A stretch of DNA of 64,000 nucleotides, from NCBI GenBank assembly GCA_024362935.1, contig JANCRA010000014.1:4731001-4795000 (forward strand). Direction: 5' to 3'. This DNA comes from Setophaga petechia. Lineage: Eukaryota; Chordata; Aves; Passeriformes; Parulidae. Below, piece after piece: positions 11,201 through 25,400 of the stretch. Every line of letters starts with the position of its first letter. The stretch's first letter is position 1. The translations under genes were made by a program, and so were the position numbers. The notes beneath the pieces are model-generated. The model was not told the origin of the DNA, did not search any database, and saw only the letters and a list, made by a program, of their open reading frames with translations.

Positions 11201-14200
11201 TGAGGCTGCAACAACTGCTGCAGCCTGGAGGGAAGAGGGGAAGGATGTGACTGTTGTCACTGGCAGAGCAGTCCTGTGCCACCCCAGCTCCTCATGGCAA
11301 TATCTTCAGCTACTCTGGGAAGCCTTGATCCTCTTTAGTGGCTCAAAGGGCCTTTGTAGCATGAAACTGACCTTTGAGAGCAATGTCCAGCTGTAGCAGC
11401 ACAATTCAAGTGGTGACTTTTACAGATCCACCTTCAACACCATCACAGAGTGTGACAGGTCCAACATCCCCAGCACATCTTCTCAGCATGAGAGCTCAGG
11501 TTCCTTGAAGAAAATCTCTTGTAGAAAGTGTTCTAGTGTGTACTTGGCTCCATTCTTATCAGGGTTACATTTTAATCTTGGTAAATTATTGTCACTTAAT
11601 CATAATATTTAAAGTAAATATTGACTTAAAGTAAACTACTAAGGTCACTAGCAGGAAAGCTGACATGAAGGAAGGGAGGTTGTACTTGTAAGTGGCTGGC
11701 CTGTTGCCTGCTAAAATGTTTGTCTGAGTCCTCAAAAGTTGAGCTACTCAGTTCAGCCACCCTGCCTCTTGTTATTTGCAAGATGTGGATTTAAAAAATC
11801 TTTTGTGGATTTACTGCCCACTGGCCTCATACACAAAATACAGTGCTGTCCCTTACAATTTCTGTAACAATTTGCATTTGTAGATGTCAAAACAATTTAA
11901 AAAAAAAGTGGAAATCAATCTATCACATTTTCAAAGGCATCAGGCCCAGAGGGTGAGGAGATCTGCCAAAGATCTCACAGCAGTTACAGGCATTGGGCAG
12001 AACATTGCTTCCAGGTTTTATCCTAATGTCCTGACTTTGGAATGGCATTTCCTCATAGCAAAGCTCATTGTGCCAGAAGAAACCTTTTCATTTATCAGAA
12101 TTATACTTTCAAAAGTTTCAGTCAAGTGAAAACTCTGTTGTGTGGTTTGGGATGCTCAATAAAAACCTTTTAAAAAATACATGTGGAAATATTTCAAATA
12201 AGTATCAAAGTGCATTTTTCAGACAGACACCAGTGAGTTATTTACTCAGTATCTTGAGCCAGCTTTGACCACAGAAAACACCAGCATGTTTAAAGGGCCT
12301 GCAATCCCACCTTCAGATGAAGAGTTAAATATTACAGTCACTACATCCACAGTGATAAAATGCCAGCAGCTCATTACCACTACTATCAACAGTGACTTGA
12401 TACCGATGTTACAAGGCCTCAGCAGAAAAGGAAAACTGCAGAAGACTCTGCAGGGAACCAGAGAAAATTTTCTCTGTGCTTTTTAAGCCAAATTACATTA
12501 AAATATTTCATAAAAAATAATGTGATTTTGAGTGGGAAGGACTGGGAAAAAAAAACAGCACTTGACAATAGTTTCAAATTAAGCAAGTTGTAACTCAGCA
12601 AGAAACAGTCCAGCTCTCCCACCAGGTAACTTTCAGCCTTTCATTTCTTTCCCACTGCAGAGTAGCACCACGGGTGAGTTGAGGAGAGAAAAGGCTCTGT
12701 TACCATCTGCTTCAGCCTCCTGCTCTCACTCATTATCCCTGGAGCCTGCAGAGGTTTAGCAAAGGGATCTTCAGGCAGGCTGGGCACAAGGACCAGGGCT
12801 GAACTCAGCCTTCAGCCACGGCTCTGAGCTCATCCCAGGGGGACTCAGTGTGAGCAGAACACTACCCAGGCTTCTCTCCATGGCCATTTTCCTCTTTCCT
12901 CCCATTCTGCCGAGCTCCTCTTAACACTGATCTTAGTGCTGCTGGTGGAAGCTTTTCTGGGATCATAAAACAGAGATAGGCCAGGTCTTTCTCTACTTTC
13001 TGCATGGCTGATTGCAGGGATTTATTATTGTGCAAGGCCTTCCCTCAGGGCACACAGGAAGGGAGGAGAAGTTTCTTGCATCTGTGCTCACTCATGCATA
13101 GATCAGCTTAAATCTGACACATGCTACATCAGAAAAGTTTAGCAGAGCCCTCTAGTTAATCAAAGCACAAGAATTCTCTGGGGATGCTGAGAGCAGGCTG
13201 GTCCTAATGCAGATAAGCATGTAGTCATGTAAAAATATGTGTTAAAATGTCGCTAAAATCAAAATATGATTGAAAAATTAATGATATCCTTGAGTGATAA
13301 TTTCTGAAAGGGATAGAATGAGAGAGGCTCTACAGGGATACTCCTTCCAGATGCCTGTGCCTTGGAAAAGCATCCATCTGGTTATATCTCCAGGATCAGC
13401 ACATTTGTATAGAATGCAAATCACTCCTGCAACTGCTGTTATCTTTCTGCACTGTAGTCATAACTGAGTGAGTCATGTTAAAGGGTCAAAACCTTCTGTT
13501 CCACTTTTTGTGATAAGCATCTTTTCAGCATGCAGTGTTAGAGATCCTGTTTGCCAACAGATCAAGGTGGGAGCTGGTATGGGGTGATCTACAATCATGA
13601 ATTTTACTAAGAAAATTCTGAGTATCCTGTGGAGCAAATTTACCTTTGTAGCTTCAGAAAAGCCTCAGTTTAGAAGAGCAAAGGACCATTTTTCAGAAAT
13701 GCAGGCAGATATCAACAACCCCATATGGCTCCTGATCTCAAATACATATGTGTGTGTGGGTGTGTAAAAATAAATATAGGTAGAATCCTATTGTTTCACT
13801 TATTATATTAAAAAATAATCCTTTCACATCTCCAAACAGATTATATTTGTGCAAAAATCAGAAACTACACAATATTTGTAAACACTAGCTAAAACACCTC
13901 TCCATTGCTAACATTTGCCTGAAAATCTGAACTTAGACACTCTCTGAGATGCTTTAAAAATAGACACAAGATTTGAATTCTACAGGAAAAAAAAACAACA
14001 AAAAACAACCAACTTTCTTTCCATAGAAAATTTCTAACATGCTCTTCCTTTAACAGGGGACAATGTCTAGAATAAAGAACGTAGCAAAGTGAATTTAAAA
14101 GTGCTTATTTGGCCTGATCTCTAATTAAAAATATCTTGGTTAACTTCAGCTGAGGATCCAGGACTTGTGTGCCCTTGCAATGATTGTAAAAATGTCACAC

Positions 14201-17200
14201 ACACATACAAAAACTGTTTCCTCTTTTCTCCTTAGACTGGACTAGTAATTTTCAAATACCACCCTCTCTTTCCAAAAAAAAAAAAAAAAAGCTTTTTAAA
14301 TTTCCTTTATGATTAAGAAAGTCCTTTTATCCTGGAACTAAGCTACAGAATATTTTACAGGACAGAAGACAAAGGCTGGAACACTGAAGGCTCTGCCAGG
14401 TAATTTAAACCCAACTGTGTTCTCTCCAGAACCTTTCTGCCACACATGGGGAATTATTTAACCCCATTTTTGCAGAGGATAACTGCCCTGCTGAGCCTCA
14501 AAGGCAGCAATACAGAGCTTACCTTTAATCCCGTGCAGAATAATGAGAGATACACTGCTGAGATTAGTGAGGCAGTGTCAAACCGAGGTTTCTTCCTCTT
14601 TGTACTCTGACTCCACCTGGGTAAAAGCACACTGTTAAGACCCCTTAAGCATACAAAATCTCTAATCAAGTTTTCAACAGCCTGGGCCTTTTAGCTAATT
14701 TAAAATTTAAAAGACAAAAAGTTGTCAGCTTTCATGACACTCACTTCTTTGCAAGGACAGGTTTTGTTATGGTTGCTGCTAGCAGAGGGAAAAAATAAAA
14801 GCCAAAAAAGAAGTTCTAAGAAGAAAGTGTAACACTAATTCTGAACTGTGTCCCTCCCAGCCAGCAGGACTCTCTCCTCTTACAGCCCCCGATGGGCTGA
14901 GCCCTTCTCACACTCACTTGCATCATGCATTAATAGCCTGGCAATGTGTTAACGATGCCTCCACCTGAGATCAGCAATTCTAACAGTTTCTGATTGTCTT
15001 AGGCTAATTTCAAATTATTTGCCTTCTGGTTTCTAACCTTTTGGGATGCCCTTCCTTTCTAAGTTTTTTTCTGCATCCAAGGGGTTTATAAATTACTTTT
15101 TTTTACAAACACTAAGAGTTTCAGGGACTCTGCTCATTGAGCTTTTAGGAAAATGTCAAATATCTTTAATCTTTAGGAAAAAAAAAATCAAAACCCTGAG
15201 AATTGAAAAAATTCACATCTGTTTCGAGATATGCATTTATGATATATATGCAAATATTCAGCTTGTGTTTACCCACATGCTGTCAGGAGAAAATGGTTTA
15301 ATCATGGAATCTAGGATTTAAAAGCTTTATTTTTTGTTTAAAAGCTAGACCAGAACAAAACTCCTAGTTTGTTATCCTGGAGGGAAATAGATTAGGAGAA
15401 GGTTCACTTTGTTAACAACTGATAATTGGCACTCATTTTTATTTTAAAAATAGTGAATACATTGAAGATTAATAATTTTCAACTGATTTATATGCAAATA
15501 TTAATCAGAATTTATAATTAGATATATTTCTAAATAGATAAATCTATTTAGATAAATCTAATAGATAGATCTATTTAGAAATAAATAAGATTTTGACAGA
15601 CTGAAATGCAATACAAATATTTATATCAAAGCAGAGTTTGAATATGGCAAAACAGAGTTCATTTTTGAGACATTTTATGAAAACAAAACATGACACTCTT
15701 TGATGAAAAAGAAAATACAGAAAACTAAAAATAAAAAGCCATGCAGAAATATAACTGGGGAAGAGGCTCCTTATAGAACCTCTAAGGGAAAGAAAGAAAA
15801 TCCTGCTCCCAGTGCGTGCCTGTCAGCAGCTCTCCCCTGCTCTGGCAGCACAGACAGAGGGAACACACAGAGCTGAGACTTGGTGACAGACATCTTCAGC
15901 GGGCTGAGAAGACCTTGGCCACTGCTGTGGCAGGAAAGCCCCAGTTACACAGCAAAGACAAGAGCTGAAGCTGCTTTTTGAGGATTTTTGCAGCATGACA
16001 ACAGCCAGGCTGTAGCAGCGGGCAGTGCAATGGCAGCAGCGCTGCAGCAGGAGGTTTTGCTAAGAAAATTGCCAGACAGAAAAGCAGCAAAATAACATCC
16101 TTGATACTGCAGAAAGAATATAACAAAATATTTCCAGCCTCCTACTACAGTGGACACTGGTGAGGTGCTTTGATGTCAAGGAGGAGATCAGTCAGCAGAA
16201 TGAGAAAGGACAGGCTGGAGGAGGTGATGTCTCCAACCCCAAGTCCGCCTCTGCCCTGCTCTGCTTTTAGCTCCCTTCTTGCCAAGAGCACCTTGCTACC
16301 CCCAGAAGATGAGAGATAAGGTCAATGGAAATGCAAGGTATTGTCAGACTGTGGCTATTTTTTTTTTTCAAAGAGAGGAAATAATGTGTGCAGAGCAGCA
16401 GTGGCTCATATTGGGTCAGTCAGGAAGTGTGGGGCTGAGAATTGAAAAGACAGGCATTTTTGTTTTGTGGTTCTCTCAGAGAGAAAAAGCATGCAAGAAA
16501 ACTTTTTTTGGCCAAAAAATGCAAACTTTGAGTTCACCTACAGCCAGCTGAGGTATCAACATCATGTTTCACTCTGAAGAATGTCACTTTAAGTGGAATA
16601 CTTTGCATCTGTGGCTGCAGTTACTACAGAAATGCTAAATAGCTAAAACCAGTGTTCCTTTGGATTTCAGCACAGATAATAGCAGAAGGAGGACAGGAAG
16701 ACAACTTGATTCCCTCCAGAGAAGAGCTGAGGCATAACTGGTTTCAAGCTGAGGTTTCACACACATCTTCATCCAGCATTTGCTGTGGAAAAAGGCAGTC
16801 CCTGCTGCTGCTGTCCTCATCTGCCTCTTGCCAACTCTGCCAATGGAGATAAGAAAAATCTGAAAAAACACAAATCCAAAATTAACACTGTGAATATTGA
16901 AGGTAATGAAAAATAGAGGGTCAGCTGGACATATATCTCTTTGAGTTACAAAACTGCTTTAATTTGGCCTTTCATGGTTGTTACTTATTAGCAGTAAACA
17001 AGCTGATAATCTTTACTGCTGTAAATGGGCATGGAAAATTCATGCAACAGAACCACTCAGAAGCTCACAAGAGTAGTCCTTGCACAGCATAATTGGCTGA
17101 AATACCTGGAACTCAATCTGCATGTTACACAGTTACATCTACCTCTGATGAGGAAGCTGAAAATAGAGACTCTGTAATTAAGCAAAGCACTGTGTGTTTT

Positions 17201-20200
17201 GAAATTCGTTAATGAAAAATCCAACCAGCCAGCAAAGAACTGGTTCTTGTGTTGACAAAGAGAAAAGGAAAAATCTGTTGTGCCAAGACATCTATGAACA
17301 ACTTAAAATACATTAAGATATATCTCTCTATATTAAGTTGATGTGACAAAAAAACAGAGTAAGAAATTTGTTAATGATTCACTTAAAAGAAAAAAAAGCA
17401 TTTTGCAAACAGGAAAAGAATCACCAAGCACAAGTTTTTCTAAAACCTCCATGATTATTTAAAAATTCACACTAATCTCTGTTTCAATATTCCAACAGAA
17501 AAGTTGAGAGCAGAGCTGCCTTGGAAATGCTATTTCTTGCTGACATATGTTTTATAGATATTTTTTAGACCTTCAGACATCATGGCATTATTTATGTGTG
17601 TGCTGAGAACAAATTTGCTGCCTTCCCAGGCTTGATCAAAAATGTTTTTAATCACTCTGTCAAAAATCAGGCTCTGCAGAAAAATTTGGATCAGCTGAAG
17701 AGAAATAAAAGCTGCAGTTGCTCCTCAGTGTGTGTGGAGTCCCTGCACCACGTTGGTTCAACACTATCTATCTCCTTTTCATATTTACTGTTAAAAGGAA
17801 AGATGAATGTTTGAGGGGTAGGCTGGTCCTTCCATCATAATAAATATGTTTTTTAATTAGTCTTCCCTCTGATTGAAGGAAACAAGTAGTCTTTCTGGAT
17901 ATGTTTTAGTTGAGGAAAAAAACAAGGAAGAAATGGCCATACTTCTTGTACCAAAGTGCTGGCTTAGTGCAGATGAGAAGAGAGCCCGGGCAGAGTGACA
18001 ATCCCAGCTGATTTTACAGGAAATGCCTTTTAAAGAAATGACAGGCACATTTTTAGCAGCTGATTTGCAACAATTTGTTCAAAAAGATACCCTAAAATCC
18101 CGAACACAGCAAACAGATCCTCTTTATTCTGTAGGGCTTGTTGCAGGCCCTTGAGAACAAAGAGCTGAATAATAAACCAAAGGACATCACCGAGGCTGTG
18201 CTGTGGTTTTGTAGCATCTCAAAGCCCCCACCTGAGCTGCTGCTGTTGTGTGACCACAGCTGGGCCACCTGCCCTCAACCAGAGCAGTCCTGGCTCCTCT
18301 GCTTGTTCTCATCACTGCGGGCAGAAACCGGAGCTGGGCTAAACAAAACTCTTGCAAAGTGTCCAGGAGAAACCCATGAACTCAATGGAAAGCAGCTGGC
18401 TGCTTGTTTTCCTTCCTCATTTGCACTCAGATTGTTTGGACTGCAAATATGAGGGAGGTAGATGTCACAAAGGGGACAGGGACAACCTTCTGCAGAAAGC
18501 ACTGCACAGGCATCCCGAGAGAGCAGCAGCACTGCAAAACACTGAGCCTTTCCCAAGGGATCAGAACTCTTCATTGCAATGGGAGCTTCCCAATCCCTCC
18601 CCAGAGTCCCTGCATGGCAGCAGCTGCTCTGCCCAGCCCGGGGCTGGCATGGCAGGACACAGTTCCTGCTGGGATCACAGCTACACTCTGCTCTCCCCAG
18701 CCCTGCAGCCTGCTCAGCCAAGTCACTCTGTGCCTCACCTTCCCCACCTGCAAAATGTGCAGGAAAATATTTCACTTTGCTGGGATTTTGGATCAGGAAT
18801 ACAGGTGGCAGTATTTAGGATGTGGTATTTGTGGTGCACTATTTATCAACAAGGCTCCTCCACCAATGCAGCATTATTACAACTGACATTGCTATTGTTT
18901 CACTCCAGATGGAATCTGTGCTATTAGAAGTTATCTTGCCATACTTTAAAACTAAATCTGCATCAGTGTAGCACTGAAAAAACAATTTGTAATTCCGAGG
19001 CCAGTATGCCAACCATATTTATTCATATCTCTATTTTTTCAGCTACCATATTATACAATAATGTTGGCAAAAAAAATGCATTTTATAGTGTTAGTTGTTG
19101 ATGGCAACTTTAACACCTTCTATACTTCTTTCCCAAAGGCAAAGGATTACGCAATAAAAATAAAGTCAATATTTCAGCACTGAGGTTTGGAATTAGCATG
19201 ATAAACTGAATTTTAAAAACAAAACTGGCCCTATCCTGTACTTACAGATAACAGAACAGAACTGATGACTTAGATACTGCCACTGAGCATGTAACACAGA
19301 AAGAAACTGGCAAAGTAATATTCCTATTTATATATGTCACATTACATTTCTATATCCCTTCTACTACAGTTCTTCAAGCTAGAGGGCTGTGGTGTGTGGA
19401 CTGAATCTCAGTCAGGAAACTTTCTCCAGTTCCAATTCCACTCCTCCCACCTGAAGCCCTCAACAAACCTTCCAGGAGCTCCTGGCTGCTGTGGTTTCAA
19501 GCCAGTGACCCAGGAACTTCAGCAAGCATCTTTGCATGGTTCAGATTCCTAAAATTCTCCTTTCCTATCATCCATGTTACTCTGGCACTTGCTTTGTTAT
19601 TCATACCAGGGTTTGTGTGCATTCTTCTAGGACCATTTATGCCATCCTCCCTTTTAATGACAAATTAGTGATGGTTCAGTGAGTCCAAAGGTACCAGGTG
19701 TGTCCTTCACTAGGACCTATTGCTTGTGCACTGCATTTCTGCAAACCCTGCACAAGGCACATCAGTCCACAGGGAGAGAGGAGAGATGCCTGCTTTCCTG
19801 CAGGGAGCTGCAGGGCAGAGATGAAGGAGCAGCACAAGATTCACTGGTCAATGGTATTAATTTCCATAAGCTGCAGTGTATAAAACTTACCATGTGTGGG
19901 CATATGAACAGAGCACTAAACACAGGTAGGATCCCCATCCTGAGAACTACCCCTCTCAGCCTCTTATCTATTCCTCTGCTGTGTCTAATCCTCTTAGTCT
20001 GTTGCTCTGCTGCTGCTTCTGTGATACCACGATGCCACTCACTGCCCACATCCAGTAATAGCAGAATTTCTGCTCAGGATTCGTTTAGGAGAAATGTTGC
20101 TCAGTGAAATTGTACAAATTTCTGGCTTGGCTCCTAAGTGCCTCATGCTACACACCCACTGGGTCTTTTCAACTGGTGTATTTCAAAGGGGATTCATAAG

Positions 20201-21250
20201 TGAGCAACTAAATCTAACTGCATCAGCAAAAATTCACCTCCAGACACACCAACAGCCATATGCCTTGTACTGGATACAATTATACAGTTTTCCAGTAGTT
20301 TTGGTGTTTCAAAATTATTATTTTCTCAGTTACCCAATGATTTTTCTCTGGTTTTATCATTTACCTCATCGACACAGGCTACTTAGTGCCTGGTGATCTC
20401 TTTCTAGATAGTTTACAGCAAAGATGGATTAAAGATGAGTTTAGCTGTTAGCTCAGCCGTTTCAGTCTGCCAGCCTGACTTTCTCCCAGAGATAGGCCAG
20501 TTTAGCAGCTTATCTTCTCAAATCAGCTCTTGCACATGTGACCCCTATTTGCATGTGGCACACATCCCATGGGACAGCACGTTCAGTCCTTTGCATGCTG
20601 TAGTTACTGTCCCTTGTACAACGAGCTTACTTGGGGTTTGTAACTGCCACAAGAGCAGGCACACAGGTGTGCAAAACACTGCAGATATCGCCATGGGATT
20701 TACCCACTGGGAGTGAACAGTAAGAACAGTCTTGTATTAAAATTAAGCTTAAACAAAATGAAAGCAGAGGTCTACAAATTTATAGCTAGAAATGGTACTG
20801 AGTATGAGAAACTCAGAGCACCAGAGTTTCTCAGAGCTGAGAAGCAGAGTCTATTCAGACTTTCTTGACAGCTAGAGCTATAATTTGATACTGTATAAAA
20901 TATAAATTTTACTAGTAACTGCAGTAAGACCCTAATGCAAAAGAAATTTTTACTCTTACCATCAGGTTGGAAGAGCCTTCTTTAGTACCTATTCAAGCCA
21001 GGGCTCAAGGCTGTGTTTGGTCTTCAGGATGAGTAGTATTTTGCCAGGTAATGATTTCTTCTTGGGAAGTCTGGCTGATTAGCTTCCTGATAACCTGGGA
21101 TGGAGAGCATTAGTGAAGAACAAAATGAGATTATAAAGAAAACAACTACTTATCAAAGAGCAGACAAGGACTCCCTGCCTGGACTCATGCAGATTGATGG
21201 CTTGGCTTGTTAGGGCTGTATTTCAAGACTGTTCCTAGAGAAGCTCAGAT
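8290..21250. other. Intergenic spacer between PLCG2 and CMIP, AT-rich part
   Basis: This stretch has no gene I can support. Reading frames are short, lack known domains and show no flanking splice structure. It contains homopolymer runs (for example A17 at 14,274-14,290), a short TG-rich tract near 13,748-13,765 and an AT-rich inverted repeat at 15,525-15,583. Around 18,200-18,780 it is more GC-rich, without a CpG excess or coding signature. Confidence 0.8.
15525..15583. repeat. AT-rich inverted repeat (15-bp arms, 29-bp spacer)
   Basis: The left arm at 15,525-15,539 is the exact reverse complement of the right arm at 15,569-15,583. The arm core is TTTCTAAATAGAT. Nested within is a smaller hairpin: 9-bp arms TAAATAGAT at 15,531-15,539 and ATCTATTTA at 15,542-15,550, separated by two bases. 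This could form a hairpin or cruciform, or be the relic of a small palindromic element. Confidence 0.9.
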
Positions 21251-21259
21251 TTATTATTG

Positions 21260-22400
21260 AACTTTGAATGTGACAAAGTCCAGCGACGATCAATTTTCAG
21301 TGTAATTACCGCGGAAAGGGTCATGTCCATCTGCACCTGCCGAAGTGCCTGCGAGCCCGCAGTGACGGTCACTGATGGCACATGCCCTCTTCAAACCCGA
21401 ATGTGCCCAAACCCAGCCAGTTTCCTTTCCTAGCCGTGCCATGCGAGGGCAGCAGAGATTGCGGGACGGGAGCGTGTGCGGGCTCTGCGGGGACACGGCG
21501 GGAGCGGTCCCCGAGTGTCCCTGACCCTGCCTCCAACCACAGGGACCCTGCCATCCGTCCCGGACATCCCACGGGATGCGGAGCCCGAGAGGAACCTGTG
21601 TCCTGAGAATCAGACTATTAAATAAGCCTCTCTCGAGGTGATAACACTTTTAAACTTTTGCGATGGCGTCACCATCCCAGGAGGGATTTACAAGACGCGC
21701 AGATGCGGCTCCTGGGGACGTGCTGCAGTGGTGGGTTTGGCAGTGCTGGGCTGATGTTTGGACTCGAGGATCTTAGAGGGCTTTTCCAAGCTGATTCCAG
21801 GATACTCACCCACCTACAGTGCAGAGAGGGGTAAGGATATAGAGCAGCCAAAGCCTGTGAGCGACTTTCACCCCTTAAGCAGAAAAAGCTCAACGTCGAG
21901 ATTGCAGCTGCACCTGACTCTGATTTCCCAATCAAAGTCTGTTTGATTTGGTGACAGCGAAGACAACGTTGCCATTCCCACCCTGCGGGGCCAAGCCCCA
22001 GCGCTGCCGTGCAGTCGCCAAGAGATGGAGCCGTGCACCAAATCCCAGCCGCGAATAAACGGCGACCAAGGGCTTTTAGCTCTTTATTCTTCCACTTCAG
22101 CCAGGCTGATCCTAAGGCTCCATCCAAAGTCAGCTGATATTTCCAAGCAGTGATAAACCAAGCAGAGAGCGCTGACGGTGATGCTGCCCGTTATTGATCG
22201 GGTGCTGCAGGTGATGTTCAGGGGAGGGCTGGCCATTCCCACCGTGCCCTGGGTGACAGGGCTGCTTCGGGATACAGTCAGGCAGCAAGGACGGAGCTTT
22301 GGGCTTCTCTTCCGTGCCTGTGTTGGGCTGTCCTGATTGCCCGTGCATCTGTCCTAATTACCCTTGCTCAATTCCGAGGCTTAAAGAGGGCCGAGCAGTG
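21260..22400. other. GC-enriched intergenic patch, CpG-rich at about 21.28-21.62 kb
   Basis: The first 350 bases hold noticeably more CpG dinucleotides than surrounding DNA (for example ACCGCGG near 21,309 and GCGGGACGGGAGCGTGTGCG near 21,460-21,480), and the following 800 bases are moderately GC-rich. There is no convincing open frame with a known domain and no clear splice partner. It may be a distal regulatory element or an unannotated non-coding transcript start, but nothing proves either. Confidence 0.35.
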
Positions 22401-25400
22401 TGAGTCACAGGCAGAGGCTGATACAGATGCTTTTCTCTAAGCTGCCTCTTGACTCGATAATTTTTTCCCTGTGAACCAAAATCTTCAGCTTTTTCTACAA
22501 GGGTACATTCTGCTTCCTTGCACCTCTTTGCCCAGGAATGGGGTGGATGCCGGGGTGGATGCCCTTCTTCAGCCAGAAGATGAGCCAAGCCTGTTTGCAG
22601 GAACTGGAGGGACAAAGCATCCAAACACAAATCCCCTAGGTCTGTCAGCAGCTCAGGCAAGGATGGGTGATTGTTTGAAACTGCTCCAAGCCAAGCACTG
22701 AAGTTTGGTTTCATCTGGATCGTTCCACATTGAAAAAACTGTTCCATTCCTGGTGTAATCTTCATGAAGGAAAATTTGAAAATCTGTGAGATATTAATTC
22801 TGCAGGAACACTATTTCCCACTGAAAAACAAACATCTTGGGAAAATTCCCAAGAAGATCTGAATAATACATCTGTAACACTGATAGGCAACCCCTGTGAT
22901 CATGTGGCTCTCATTGCCTGGGGTCTATTTAAGCTCTGAATCCCATCTGTGCTACACAAGAATTGCTACTGAACATCCCAATAAGAGAGTAGTGATTTAT
23001 CTGGAAATTCATCCTACAATAATCTTTTCTGGTATTTGCTGTAATAAAGGGAATATTGTCGTTGATTACCTCACAGATATGTAACTTTCTGCTGGCAAAT
23101 CTTTCACAGTAAGGTTATAATAACATCACTCTTCACCATCTCTGCCAGATACTCAACTCTTTATTTTCTGTTCTGTCATATAAGCTGAGTAATTTATATG
23201 CCTGTTCAATACAAAAGGTGGTTATTATATGTTTCAAGAAAGAGATTTGACAATATCTGCCTTGTAAGAAATACTGAGTTGTAGAGAGGCAAGGCAAAGG
23301 AAAATACTGTAAATCAAGAGGTGACAAGGCAATTTTCAGATGGAAGATTGGAACACTGTTCAGGGTTCCACAAACAAATATGTTGAATTATAGACAAAAA
23401 GCCACTTTCTAGCATTTGTCCCCTGTTGCTGCAGTCCTTTTAGGGACATAAATCCCACTGAAGTCAAATCATGTCTATAAACTAAATTCCAAAATGAATC
23501 CATAAGTAGAGTCTGACATGGAAATGCTTATTATTAGTTTGATTTGTACAAGATGTATAGATATGATTTCAAATAAAAGCAACATTATGGAAAAAATTAC
23601 GTCAATTGCAGTTTCGTCTGAATAAGGACTGCACAGTATGAATGTGTCCCAAAATAACACATCTGCAATGATCTAAGTGGAGCTTAGCTAACATTCCCTG
23701 CACTGTATTTTTACACAGGTAATTCTATGTGACTGCTTAACCCCAGCTCTTAAACAACTTTGGTTTGACAAATGGATGGGGGAGAGCCCCTTGCTCCAGC
23801 CAGGGAGAAGGAGCAGTGGCTGCCTTCCAATCTAACCCATAGCACACTGCAAGTGGATGTGTTTTAACTGAGGGACTAAGAACCCTTTGCTGTTTGCAAG
23901 TGCCATCACAGGTCTGCCTCCAGCCAGCCAGGCCAGCAGCCAGGCACAAAATGTGGAGACTTAAATACAGCAAGAGCATGAGGTGAGAGAAACGTGTTTG
24001 GGTGTGGGACTGTGTGGCAATGCAGTGAGGGAGCTGCAGAAAGGTCCTGCCTGGGTCTGCTTTGCTGCAGATGACCAGGGCAGGTAACCCCAGGCCAGCA
24101 GGCAGGATTCAGAACACAAACTATCAGGGGTTGGGTGCCAAGAACTGATCATGCAAACTGCCTTAATCCCCCTGAGGAGAATGCCTGAGCACCGTGGGAA
24201 AGCGCAGCTCATCTTGGACAAACATCCAGTGTTGTCAATCCAATGCTGAACTCCTCTTTAGAGGCTCACAGGACAAGCCCACCCTGCTTCTGCCACTCTG
24301 TTCTGTCCTGTTTTCCAGGGCAGGGCTGCTCCACAGCAGCCAGCTCCTGGGCCACCTCCATGGGGACACCACCGTGCAGCCCGGCAGCCCCTGGCAGGGC
24401 TTATCCTGATCCTGGGCAGCTCCTGGCTTTTGCAGCACCACAGAGGAACAGAAGACCAAGGCATGGGAAGAGAAATTCATCTTCCTTCCAGCTTCCCCTT
24501 GAGCAGAGATGTCATTTTCTAGTCTGAGACTGGAAATCCAGACCCCAATTCAGAGAGCCAGGTGAGATTATTTTTAGCTCTCAATTAAAACAGGAAGATC
24601 ATTGCCACTGAAGATGGGAGGGGACATTCCCTGTCTCAGAGCAGCCCACCTGTGAAAGGAAAAGCACCTTCACATTACACTGGGGAGGGGAATGCACGTC
24701 ACTGCTCTTTTGAGGCAGCAGCTTGGTAGGAGCCTGGTGACAGCAGATGTGATCCCTCCTCTAGAGGAGCTGCTGAACTGTGAACATGCAGAAGTGGATT
24801 TCCAAGCCCAGCAATACCTGCTGCCTTGAGTGACCTACTTTTTTTGCACGCTATGTGAATAGGGTTAGGCGACAGCTAATTTGGTGCTGCAAACCGAAAC
24901 ATTTGGGTAGCAACAATTACCACACGTGTGGTGAATGCCATGGCAAACCTCAGTGCCCCTGACAGGGGCTCCTGGGCACTACTACATTTCAGTCCCATGC
25001 TTTGAGAACACATCCAGCAGGAGCACAGTGCTTGGCTAAATTGAGCACAATCATTCAAATTCATTTATCAGATCCAGCAGGAGTTTTGCTTATTACTATG
25101 AGTGGTAGTTTACCAAATGTGCTGTTTTTAAGGTTATCTCTTAAATCACAAAAAATGAAAAGCATTTTCAGGTTGAGCATCCAAGCAGTCTTGTGCATCC
25201 AGATGAGCAAAGCTGAGCAAGTGAGGCTGTCAGCAGAATGAACACACCAGCACATCCAGCTTTCCCAAAGGCCTTGCCACATAACACAAATAACACCAGC
25301 TATGAAATCCCACCCTACACCACCATCACTCTTCACTGGGCCCTGTGCTAGCAGGTGTCTCATGATTCCTCCCTACCATTATTTCATTTCATCTGGGTCA

